NCBI GenBank assembly: GCA_964019155.1
Contig: CAXHSG010000177.1
Location: forward strand, 248,001-312,000
DNA length: 64,000 nucleotides
Source: Osedax fenrisi
Lineage: Eukaryota > Annelida > Polychaeta > Sabellida > Siboglinidae
Direction: 5' to 3'
The notes under the pieces were generated by a model that was not told the origin of the DNA, did not search any database, and was given only the letters and a program-made list of their open reading frames with translations. Every line of letters begins with the position of its first letter. The first letter of the stretch is position 1. Shown here piece after piece: positions 53,051 through 64,000 of the stretch. The position numbers and the translations under genes were made by a program.

Positions 53051-55790
53051 TTAATGATAACATTAGTTTTAATGATAGCATTAGTTTTAAGTATATCATA
53101 TATTTTAATGATAGCATTAGTTTTAAGTATAGCATGTGTGTTAATGATGTCATTAGTTTTAAGTATAGCATGGGTGTTAATGATAGTATTAGTTTTAAGT
53201 ATAGCATGGGTGTTAATGATAGCATTAGTTTTAAGTATAACATGGGTGTTAATGATAGCATTAGTTTTAAGTATAGCATGGGTATTAATGATATCATTAG
53301 TTTTAAGTATAGCATGGGTATTAATGATAGCATTAGTTTTAATGATAGCATGGGTGTTAATGATAGCATTAGTTTTAATGATAGCATTAGTTTTAAGTAT
53401 AGCATGTGTATTAATGATAGCATTAGTTTTAAGTATAGCATGGGTGTTAATAATAGATTTACTTTTAAGTATAACATGGATGTTAATGATAGCATTAGTT
53501 TTAAGTATAGCATGGGTGTTAATGATAACATTAGTTTTAATGATAGCATTAGTTTTAATTATATCATATATTTTAATGATAGCATTAGTTTTAAGTATAG
53601 CATGGGTGTCAATGATAGCATTAGTTTTAAGTATAGCATGGATGTTAATGATAGCATTAGTTTTAAGCATAACATGGGTGTTAATGATAGCATTAGTTTT
53701 AAGTATATAATGGGTGTTAATGATAGTATTAGTTTTAATTATAACATGGGTGTTAATGATAGCATTAGTTGTAATGATAGCATGGGAGTTAATGATAGCA
53801 TTTGTTTTAAGTATAGCATGGGTAGTAATGATATCATTAGTTTTAAGTATAGCATGGGTGTTAATGATAGCTTTAGTTTTAAGTATAGCATGGGTGTTAA
53901 TGATAGCATTAGTTTTAAGTATAGCATGGATGTTAATGATATCTTTAGTTTTAAGTATAGCATGGGTTTTAATGATAGCATTAGTTTTAAGTATAGCATG
54001 GGTTTTAATGATATCATTAGTTTTAAGTATAGTATGGGCGTTAATGATATCATTAGTTTTAAGTATAGCATGGGTGTTAATGATAGCTTTAGTTTTAAGT
54101 ATATCATGTATGTTAATGATAGCATTAGTTTTAAGTATAGCATGGGTGTCAATGATAGCATTAGTTTTAAGTATAGCATGGATGATAGTGATAGTATTAG
54201 TTATAAGTATAGCATGGGTATTAATGATAGCATTAGTTATAAGTATAGCATGGGTATTAATGATAGCATTAGTTTTAAGTATAACATGGGATTTAATGAT
54301 AGCATTAGTTTTAAGTATAGCATGGGTGTCAATGATAGCATTAGTTTTAAGTATAGCATGGATGTTAATGATAGCATTAGGTTTAAGTATAACATGGGTG
54401 TTAATGGTAGCATTAGTTTAAGTATATCATGGGTGTTAATGATAGCATTAGTTTTAAGTATAGCATGGGTATTAATGATAGCATTAGTTTTAAGTATAGT
54501 TGGTGTGTTAATGATAGCATTAGTTTTAAGTATAGCATGGGTGTTAATGATAGTATTAATTTTAAGTATAATATAGATGTTAACGATAGCATTAGTTTTA
54601 AGTACAGCATGGGTGTTAATGATAGCATTAGTTTTAAGTATAACATGGGTGTTAATGATAGCATTAGTTTTAAGTATAGCATGGGTGTTAATAATAGCAT
54701 TAGTTTTAATTATAACATGGGTGTTAATGATAGCATTAGTTTTAATGATAGCATGGGTGTTAATGATAGCATTAGTTTTAAGTATAGCATGGGTAGTAAT
54801 GATATCATTAGTTTTAAGTATAGCATGGGTGTTAATGATAGCTTTAGTTTTAAGTATAGCATGGGTGTTAATGATAGCATTAGTTTTAAGTATAGCATGG
54901 ATGTTAATGATAGCTTTAGTTTTAAGTATAGCATGGGTTTTAATGATAGCATTAGTTTTAAGTATAGCATGGGTTTTAATGATATCATTAGTTTTAAGTA
55001 TAGCATGGGCGTTAATTATATCATTAGTTTTAATGATAGCATGGGTGTTAATGATAATATTAGTTTTAAGTATAGCATGTATGTTAATGATAGCATTAGT
55101 TTTAAGTATAGCATGGGTATTAATGATATCATTAGTTTTAAGTATAGCATGGGTATTAATGATAGCATTAGTTTTAAGTATAGCATGGGTGTTAATGAAA
55201 GCATTAGTTTTAATGATAGCATGGGTGTTAATGATAGCATTAGTTTTAATGATAGCATTATTTTTAAGTATAGCATGGGTATTAATGATAGCATTAGTTT
55301 TAAGTATAGCATGGGTGTTAATAATAGCTTTACTTTTAAGTATAACATGGATGTTAATGATAGCATTAGTTTTAAGTATAGCATGGGTGTTAATGATAAC
55401 ATTAGTTTTAATGATAGCATTAGTTTTAAGTATATCATATATTTTAATGATAGCATTAGTTTTAAGTATAGCATGTGTGTTAATGATATCATTAGTTTTA
55501 AGTATAGCATGGGTGTTAATGATAGTATTAGTTTTAAGTATAGCATGGGTGTTAATGATAGCATTAGTTTTAAGTATAACATGGGTGTTAATGATAGCAT
55601 TAGTTTTAAGTATAGCATGGGTAGTAATGATATCATTAGTTTTAAGTATAGCATGGGTGTTAATGATAGCTTTAGTTTTAAGTATAACATGGGTGTTAAT
55701 GATAGCATTAGTTTTAAGTATAGCATGGATGTTAATGATAGCTTTAGTTTTAAGTATAGCATGGGTTTTATGATAGCATTAGTTTTAAGT
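53051..55790 (+). repeat. Third copy of block III
   Basis: From about 53.05 kb the order returns to block III at an offset of 3,885 bp (216 x 18 minus 3) from 49.17 kb. Pairs are 49829/53714 and 50544/54429. It also aligns to the early block III (5206/54429, offset 49,223). Private marks are aagcataac at about 53667, agtatggg at about 54031 and attaggtttaag at about 54379. Confidence 0.75.
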
Positions 55791-57832
55791 ATAGCATGGG
55801 TTTTAATGATATCATTAGTTTTAAGTATAGCATGGGCGTTAATTATATCATTAGTTTTAATGATAGCATGGTTGTTAATGATAATATTAGTTTTAAGTAT
55901 AGCATGGATGTTAATGATAGCATTAGTTTTAAGTATAGCATGGGTATTAATGATATCATTAGTTTTAAGTATAGCATGGGTATTAATGATAGCATTAGTT
56001 TTAATGATAGCATTAGTTTTAAGTATAGCATGGGTATTAATGATAGCATTAGTTTTAAGTATAGCATGGGTGTTAATAATAGCTTTACTTTTAAGTATAA
56101 CATGGATGTTAATGATAGCATTAGTTTTAAGTATAGCATGGGTGTTAATGATAACATTAGTTTTAATGATAGCATTAGTTTTAATTATATCATATATTTT
56201 AATGATAGCATTAGTTTTAAGTATAGCATGTGTGTTAATGATATCATTAGTTTTAAGTATAGCATGGGTGTTAATGATAACATTAGTTTTAATGATAGCA
56301 TTAGTTTTAAGTATATCATATATTTTAATGATAGCATTAGTTTTAAGTATAGCATGTGTGTTAATGATATCATTAGTTTTAAGTATAGCATGGGTGTTAA
56401 TGATAGTATTAGTTTTAAGTATAGCATGGGTGTTAATGATAGCATTAATTTTAAGTATAACATGGGTGTTAATGATAGCATTAGTTTTAAGTATAGCATG
56501 GGTAGTAATGATATCATTAGTTTTAAGTATAGCATGGGTGTTAATGATAGCTTTAGTTTTAAGTATAACATGGGTGTTAATGATAGCATTAGTTTTAAGT
56601 ATAGCATGGATGTTAATGATAGCTTTAGTTTTAAGTATAGCATGGGTTTTATGATAGCATTAGTTTTAAGTATAGCATGGGTTTTAATGATATCATTAGT
56701 TTTAAGTATAGCATGGGCGTTAATTATATCATTAGTTTTAATGATAGCATGGTTGTTAATGATAATATTAGTTTTAAGTATAGCATGGATGTTAATGATA
56801 GCATTAGTTTTAAGTATAGCATGGGTATTAATGATATCATTAGTTTTAAGTATAGCATGGGTATTAATGATAGCATTAGTTTTAATGATAGCATGGGTGT
56901 TAATGATAGCATTAGTTTTAATGATAGTATTAGTTTTAAGTATAGCATGGGTGTTAATAATAGCTTTACTTTTAAGTATAACATGGATGTTAATGATAGC
57001 ATTAGTTTTAAGTATAGCATGGGTGTTAATGATAACATTAGTTTTAATGATAGCATTAGTTTTAATTATATCATATATTTTAATGATAGCATTAGTTTTA
57101 AGTATAGCATGGGTGTCAATGATAGCATTAGTTTTAAGTATAGCATGGATGTTAATGATAGCATTTGTTTTAAGTATAGCATGGGTAGTAATGATATCAT
57201 TAGTTTTAAGTATAGCATGGGTGTTAATGATAGCTTTAGTTTTAAGTATAGCATGGGTGTTAATGATAGCATTAGTTTTAAGTATAGCATGGATGTTAAT
57301 GATATCTTTAGTTTTAAGTATAGCATGGGTTTTAATGATAGCATTAGTTTTAAGTATAGCATGGGTTTTAATGATATCATTAGTTTTAAGTATAGCATGG
57401 GCGTTAATGATATCATTAGTTTTAAGTATAGCATGGGTGTTAATGATAGCTTTAGTTTTAAGTATATCATGTATGTTAATGATAGCATTAGTTTTAAGTA
57501 TAGCATGGGTGTCAATGATAGCATTAGTTTTAAGTATAGCATGGATGATAGTGATAGTATTAGTTATAAGTATAGCATGGGTATTAATGATAGCATTAGT
57601 TATAAGTATAGCATGGGTATTAATGATAGCATTAGTTTTAAGTATAACATGGGATTTAATGATAGCATTAGTTTTAAGTATAGCATGGGTGTCAATGATA
57701 GCATTAGTTTTAAGTATAGCATGGATGTTAATGATAGCATTAGTTTTAAGTATAACATGGGTGTTAATGGTAGCATTAGGTTAAGTATAGCATGGGTGTT
57801 AATGATAGCATTAGTTTTAAGTATAGCATGGG
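55791..57832 (+). repeat. Shortened copy of block IV
   Basis: The left part pairs with 6572 onward at offset 49,224, and the part from 56677 pairs with 9556 onward at offset 47,121, falling to 46,941 by 57792. Compared with 6521-10891 there is one 2,175-bp unit's worth less sequence, plus small internal losses near 56.9 and 57.15 kb. This may be the state before the 2,175-bp tandem duplication, or a later contraction. Confidence 0.65.
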
Positions 57833-60800
57833 TATTAATGATAGCATTAGTTTTAAGTATAGTTGGTGTGTTAATGATAGCATTAGTTTTAAGTATAGCA
57901 TGGGTGTTAATGATAGTATTAATTTTAAGTATAATATAGATGTTAACGATAGCATTAGTTTTAAGTACAGCATGGGTGTTAATGTTAGCATTAGTTTTAA
58001 GTATAACATGGGTGTTAATGATAGCATTAGTTTTAAGTATAGCATGGGTGTTAATAATAGCATTAGTTTTAATTATAACATGGGTGTTAATGATAGCATT
58101 AGTTTTAATGATAGCATGGGTGTTAATGATAGCATTAGTTTTAAGTATAGCATGGGTAGTAATGATATCATTAGTTTTAAGTATAGCATGGGTGTTAATG
58201 ATAGCTTTAGTTTTAAGTATAGCATGGGTGTTAATGATAGCATTAGTTTTAAGTATAGCATGGATGTTAATGATAGCTTTAGTTTTAAGTATAGCATGGG
58301 TTTTAATGATAGCATTAGTTTTAAGTATAGCATGGGTTTTAATGATATCATTAGTTTTAAGTATAGCATGGGCGTTAATTATATCATTAGTTTTAATGAT
58401 AGCATGGGTGTTAATGATAATATTAGTTTTAAGTATAGCATGGATGTTAATGATAGCATTAGTTTTAAGTATAGCATGGGTATTAATGATATCATTAGTT
58501 TTAAGTATAGCATGGGTATTAATGATAGCATTAGTTTTAAGTATAGCATGGTTGTTAATGATAGCATTAGTTTTAATGATAGCATGGGTGTTAATGATAG
58601 CATTAGTTTTAATGATAGCATTAGTTTTAAGTATAGCATGGGTATTAATGATAGCATTAGTTTTAAGTATAGCATGGGTGTTAATAATAGCTTTACTTTT
58701 AAGTATAACATGGATGTTAATGATAGCATTAGTTTTAAGTATAGCATGGGTGTTAATGATAACATTAGTTTTAATGATAGCATTAGTTTTAAGTATATCA
58801 TATATTTTAATGATAGCATTAGTTTTAAGTATAGCATGTGTGTTAATGATATCATTAGTTTTAAGTATAGCATGGGTGTTAATGATAGTATTAGTTTTAA
58901 GTATAGCATGGGTGTTAATGATAGCATTAGTTTTAAGTATAACATGGGTGTTAATGATAGCATTAGTTTTAAGTATAGCATGGGTAGTAATGATATCATT
59001 AGTTTTAAGTATAGCATGGGTGTTAATGATAGCTTTAGTTTTAAGTATAACATGGGTGTTAATGATAGCATTAGTTTTAAGTATAGCATGGATGTTAATG
59101 ATAGCTTTAGTTTTAAGTATAGCATGGGTTTTATGATAGCATTATTTTAAGTATAGCATGGGTTTTAATGATATCATTAGTTTTAAGTATAGCATGGGCG
59201 TTAATTATATCATTAGTTTTAATGATAGCATGGTTGTTAATGATAATATTAGTTTTAAGTATAGCATGGATGTTAATGATAGCATTAGTTTTAAGTATAG
59301 CGTGGGTATTAATGATATCATTAGTTTTAAGTTTAGCATGGGTATTAATGATAGCATTAGTTTTAAGTATAGCATGGGTGTTAATGATAGCATTAGTTTT
59401 AATGATAGCATGGGTGTTAATGATAGCATTAGTTTTAATGATAGCATTAGTTTTAAGTATAGCATGGGTATTAATGATAGCATTAGTTTTAAGTATAGCA
59501 TGGGTGTTAATAATAGCTTTACTTTTAAGTATAACATGGATGTTAATGATAGCATTAGTTTTAAGTATAGCATGGGTGTTAATGATAACATTAGTTTTAA
59601 TGATAGCATTAGTTTTAATTATATCATATATTTTAATGATAGCATTAGTTTTAAGTATAGCATGTGTGTTAATGATATCATTAGTTTTAAGTATAGCATG
59701 GGTGTTAATGATAGTATTAGTTTTAAGTATAGCATGGGTGTTAATGATAGCATTAGTTTTAAGTATAACATGGGTGTTAATGATAGCATTAGTTTAAGTA
59801 TAGCATGGGTGTTAATGATAGCATTAGTTTTAATTATAACATGGGTGTTAATGATAGCATTAGTTTTAATGATAGCATGGGAGTTAATGATAGCATTAGT
59901 TTTAAGTATAGCATGGGTAGTAATGATATCATTAGTTTTAAGTATAGCATGGGTGTTAATGATAGCTTTAGTTTTAAGTATAGCATGGGTGTTAATGATA
60001 GCATTAGTTTTAAGTATAGCATGGATGTTAATGATATATTTAGTTTTAAGTATAGCATGGGTTTTAATGATATCATTAGTTTTAAGTATAGCATGGGTTT
60101 TAATGATATCATTAGTTTTAAGTATAGCATGGGCGTTAATGATATCATTAGTTTTAAGTATAGCATGGGTGTTAATGATAGCTTTAGTTTTAAGTATAGC
60201 ATGGGTGTCAATGATAGCATTAGTTTTAAGTATAGCATGGATGATAGTGATAGTATTAGTTATAAGTATAGCATGGGTATTAATGATAGCATTAGTTATA
60301 AGTATAGCATGGGTATTAATGATAGCATTAGTTTTAAGTATAATATGGGTTTTAATGATATCATTAGTTTTAAGTATAGCATGGGCGTTAATGATATCAT
60401 TAGTTTTAAGTATAGCATGGATGTTAATGATATCTTTAGTTGTAAGTATAGCATGGGTTTTAATGATAGCATTAGTTTTAAGTATAGCATGGGTTTTAAT
60501 GATATCATTAGTTTTAAGTATAGCATGGGCGTTAATGATATCATTAGTTTTAAGTATAGCATGGGTGTTAATGATAGATTTAGTTTTAAGTATATCATGT
60601 ATGTTAATGATAGCATTAGTTTTAAGTATAGCATGGGTGTCAATGATAGCATTAGTTTTAAGTATAGCATGGATGATAGTGATAGTATTAGTTATAAGTA
60701 TAGCATGGATATTAATGATAGCATTAGTTATAAGTATAGCATGGGTATTAATGATAGCATTAGTTTTAAGTATAACATGGGATTTAATGATAGCATTAGT

Positions 60801-60903
60801 TTTAAGTATAGCATGGGTGTCAATGATAGCATTAGTTTTAAGTATAGCATGGATGTTAATGATAGCATTAGTTTTAAGTATAACATGGGTGTTAATGGTA
60901 GCA
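57833..60903 (+). repeat. Block V, second copy
   Basis: This is the partner of 10892-13915 at offset 46,941, and is itself repeated from 62345 at offset 4,512 (57792/62304, 59158/63670). It holds single private changes such as gcgtgggta at about 59301, gttagcatt at about 57985 and gatatatttag at about 60037. Unlike the left copy it does not expand the GATATC trimer zone but closes with the short cattagtttaag monomer at about 60906. Confidence 0.75.
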
Positions 60904-62287
60904 TTAGTTTAAGTATAGCATGGGTGTTAATGATAGCATTAGTTTTAAGTATAGCATGGGTATTAATGATAGCATTAGTTTTAAGTATAGTTGGTGTGTT
61001 AATGATAGCATTAGTTTTAAGTATAGCATGGGTGTTAATGATAGTATTAATTTTAAGTATAATATAGATGTTAACGATAGCATTAGTTTTAAGTACAGCA
61101 TGGGTGTTAATGATAGCATTAGTTTTAAGTATAACATGGGTGTTAATGATAGCATTAGTTTTAAGTATAGCATGGGTGTTAATGATAGCTTTAGTTTTAA
61201 GTATAGCATGGGTGTTAATAATAGCTTTACTTTTAAGTATAACATGGATGTTAATGATAGCATTAGTTTTAAGTATAGCATGGGTGTTAATGATAACATT
61301 AGTTTTAATGATAGCATTAGTTTTAATTATATCATATATTTTAATGATAGCATTAGTTTTAAGTATAGCATGTGTGTTAATGATATCATTAGTTTTAAGT
61401 ATAGCATGGGTGTTAATGATAGTATTAGTTTTAAGTATAGCATGGGTGTTAATGATAGCATTAGTTTTAAGTATAACATGGGTGTTAATGATAGCATTAG
61501 TTTAAGTATAGCATGGGTGTTAATGATAGCATTAGTTTTAATTATAACATGGGTGTTAATGATAGCATTAGTTTTAATGATAGCATGGGAGTTAATGATA
61601 GCATTAGTTTTAAGTATAGCATGGGTAGTAATGATATCATTAGTTTTAAGTATAGCATGGGTGTTAATGATAGCTTTAGTTTTAAGTATAGCATGGGTGT
61701 TAATGATAGCATTAGTTTTAAGTATAGCATGGATGTTAATGATATATTTAGTTTTAAGTATAGCATGGGTTTTAATGATATCATTAGTTTTAAGTATAGC
61801 ATGGGTTTTAATGATATCATTAGTTTTAAGTATAGCATGGGCGTTAATGATATCATTAGTTTTAAGTATAGCATGGGTGTTAATGATAGCTTTAGTTTTA
61901 AGTATAGCATGGGCGTTAATGATATCATTAGTTTTAAGTATAGCATGGGTGTTAATGATAGATTTAGTTTTAAGTATATCATGTATGTTAATGATAGCAT
62001 TAGTTTTAAGTATAGCATGGGTGTCAATGATAGCATTAGTTTTAAGTATAGCATGGATGATAGTGATAGTATTAGTTATAAGTATAGCATGGATATTAAT
62101 GATAGCATTAGTTATAAGTATAGCATGGGTATTAATGATAGCATTAGTTTTAAGTATAACATGGGATTTAATGATAGCATTAGTTTTAAGTATAGCATGG
62201 GTGTCAATGATAGCATTAGTTTTAAGTATAGCATGGATGTTAATGATAGCATTAGTTTTAAGTATAACATCGGTGTTAATGGTAGCA
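60904..62287 (+). repeat. 1,384-bp tandem unit within block V'
   Basis: Landmarks 60920/62304 and 61068/62452 repeat at 1,384 bp (77 x 18 minus 2). The interior pairs with 59.48-60.9 kb at offset 1,708 (59805/61513), less a few monomers lost near 61.92 kb. It is a contracted local duplicate of the preceding block. Private marks include acatcggtg at about 62270. Confidence 0.72.
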
Positions 62288-64000
62288 TTAGTTTAAGTAT
62301 AGCATGGGTGTTAATGATAGCATTAGTTTTAAGTATAGCATGGGTATTAATGATAGCATTAGTTTTAAGTATAGTTGGTGTGTTAATGATAGCATTAGTT
62401 TTAAGTATAGCATGGGTGTTAATGATAGTATTAATTTTAAGTATAATATAGATGTTAACGATAGCATTAGTTTTAAGTACAGCATGGGTGTTAATGATAG
62501 CATTAGTTTTAAGTATAACATGGGTGTTAATGATAGCATTAGTTTTAAGTATAGCATGGGTGTTAATAATAGCATTAGTTTTAATTATAACATGGGTGTT
62601 AATGATAGCATTAGTTTTAATGATAGCATGGGTGTTAATGATAGCATTAGTTTTAAGTATAGCATGGGTAGTAATGATATCATTAGTTTTAAGTATAGCA
62701 TGGGTGTTAATGATAGCTTTAGTTTTAAGTATAGCATGGGTGTTAATGATAGCATTAGTTTTAAGTATAGCATGGATGTTAATGATAGCTTTAGTTTTAA
62801 GTATAGCATGGGTTTTAATGATAGCATTAGTTTTAAGTATAGCATGGGTTTTAATGATATCATTAGTTTTAAGTATAGCATGGGCGTTAATAATATCATT
62901 AGTTTTAATGATAGCATGGGTGTTAATGATAATATTAGTTTTAAGTATAGCATGGATGTTAATGATAGCATTAGTTTTAAGTATAGCATGGGTATTAATG
63001 ATATCATTAGTTTTAAGTATAGCATGGGTATTAATGATAGCATTAGTTTTAAGTATAGCATGGTTGTTAATGATAGCATTAGTTTTAATGATAGCATGGG
63101 TGTTAATGATAGCATTAGTTTTAATGATAGCATTAGTTTTAAGTATAGCATGGGTATTAATGATAGCATTAGTTTTAAGTATAGCATGGGTGTTAATAAT
63201 AGCTTTACTTTTAAGTATAACATGGATGTTAATGATAGCATTAGTTTTAAGTATAGCATGGGTGTTAATGATAACATTAGTTTTAATGATAGCATTAGTT
63301 TTAAGTATATCATATATTTTAATGATAGCATTAGTTTTAAGTATAGCATGTGTGTTAATGATATCATTAGTTTTAAGTATAGCATGGGTGTTAATGATAG
63401 TATTAGTTTTAAGTATAGCATGGGTGTTAATGATAGCATTAGTTTTAAGTATAACATGGGTGTTAATGATAGCATTAGTTTTAAGTATAGCATGGGTAGT
63501 AATGATATCATTAGTTTTAAGTATAGCATGGGTGTTAATGATAGCTTTAGTTTTAAGTATAACATGGGTGTTAATGATAGCATTAGTTTTAAGTATAGCA
63601 TGGATGTTAATGATAGCTTTAGTTTTAAGTATAGCATGGGTTTTATGATAGCATTATTTTAAGTATAGCATGGGTTTTAATGATATCATTAGTTTTAAGT
63701 ATAGCATGGGCGTTAATTATATCATTAGTTTTAATGATAGCATGGTTGTTAATGATAATATTAGTTTTAAGTATAGCATGGATGTTAATGATAGCATTAG
63801 TTTTAAGTATAGCATGGGTATTAATGATATCATTAGTTTTAAGTTTAGCATGGGTATTAATGATAGCATTAGTTTTAAGTATAGCATGGGTGTTAATGAT
63901 AGCATTAGTTTTAATGATAGCATGGGTGTTAATGATAGCATTAGTTTTAATGATAGCATTAGTTTTAAGTATAGCATGGGTATTAATGATAGCATTAGTT
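62288..64000 (+). repeat. Third copy of block V, cut by the window end
   Basis: This begins another block V copy (offset 4,512 from 57776 and 51,453 from 10835). It carries the gggttttatgatag and gcattattttaag one-base deletions at about 63643 and 63655, exactly as at 12187/12199 and 59131/59143. One difference is gttaataatatc at about 62888 where the others have gttaattatatc. The satellite continues past the window edge. Confidence 0.78.

Larger units (their letters stand above)
1..64000 (+). repeat. 36-bp satellite DNA array spanning the whole window
   Basis: Every line of the window reads as variants of one 36-bp unit in head-to-tail order on the + strand. The canonical unit is half-monomer A (agtatagcatgggtgtta) followed by half-monomer B (atgatagcattagtttta). 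Variants differ by one to a few substitutions, such as gggtg to gggtt, gggcg, gggta or ggatg, and gatagcatt to gatatcatt or gatagcttt. I found no inverted stretch, no unique sequence and no inserted element. The array is cut by both window edges. Canonical composition is 31% GC with G:C of 9:2. This is the form of a eukaryotic satellite; a centromeric or other heterochromatic location is inference. I do not recognise the family. Confidence 0.97.

Noticed and set aside
52120..53670. Minus-strand 516-codon open frame with the KTNAIINTHAIL period
   Set aside because: It is the second stop-free minus frame of the same satellite. It switches to the LKLMLSLTPMLY period at a one-base deletion, so it is not a gene.
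1..64000. CRISPR array (a repeat length of 36 bp is suggestive)
   Set aside because: There are no unique spacers; repeats abut directly and grade into one another. No cas genes are present.
1..64000. Membrane protein or porin-like repeats suggested by the hydrophobic period VLMIALVLSIAW
   Set aside because: The hydrophobicity comes from T-rich second codon positions in one frame. The overlapping frame encodes a polar period with equal openness, and neither is conserved across one-base deletions.
1..64000. Telomeric repeat or CENP-B box
   Set aside because: The unit does not resemble TTAGGG-, TTAGG- or TTTAGGG-type telomere repeats. The near CpG-free monomer cannot contain the CpG-bearing CENP-B box.
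1..64000. Nucleosome phasing from 5 x 36 = 180 bp
   Set aside because: Five monomers match a typical nucleosome repeat length, but higher-order units are not multiples of 180 and no positioning signal of that period is visible. It may be coincidence.

Overview
All 64,000 bases are one satellite DNA array. The unit is a 36-bp AT-rich monomer, repeated head-to-tail about 1,780 times in one orientation. It enters and leaves the window mid-array, so the full array is longer than 64 kb. I see no protein-coding gene, RNA gene, transposon insertion, CRISPR array or unique sequence. An array this size, with nested higher-order repeats, is typical of eukaryotic (peri)centromeric or other heterochromatin assembled from long reads. 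The sequence does not let me name the organism, and I do not recognise the satellite family.

The 36-mer is itself a dimer of two diverged 18-bp half-monomers: A (agtatagcatgggtgtta) and B (atgatagcattagtttta). They match at 13 of 18 positions and share the core ATAGCAT. The usual order is ABAB. B-B pairs, A-A pairs and an A/B hybrid, C (atgatagcatgggtgtta), are scattered through the window and show that the array still recombines on the 18-bp register. Canonical composition is 11 A, 14 T, 9 G and 2 C (31% GC), with a strong G-over-C strand bias and no CpG.

Layout, from shared variant monomers: 1-698 is a copy of 2015-2712. 1176-6540 is an early block, repeated later at 32.2-40.3 kb. 6521-10891 holds two apparently identical tandem copies of a 2,175-bp unit. 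10.9-13.9 kb recurs at 57.8-60.8 kb. 13.08-15.39 kb is a local amplification of a 108-bp trimer rich in a palindromic monomer. 15.7-26.05 kb is a ladder of higher-order units (1,889 bp basic; 2,321, 1,026 and 1,907 bp variants). 26.06-29.23 kb is a mosaic. 29,236-40,329 is an 11,094-bp superblock that starts again at 40,330. It carries internal tandem duplications of 2,445, 2,498, 396/432, 810 and 647 bp through about 53 kb. 54.4-60.9 kb resembles 5.2-13.9 kb, and 57.8-64 kb carries 4,512- and 1,384-bp duplications.

Four of the six reading frames of the canonical monomer have no stop codon, so the array yields very long but meaningless open frames (up to 2,160 codons). One-base deletions are tolerated everywhere and merely shift one open frame into another. 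Nothing indicates a translated product. The informative biology is the nested, 18-bp-quantised duplication history.
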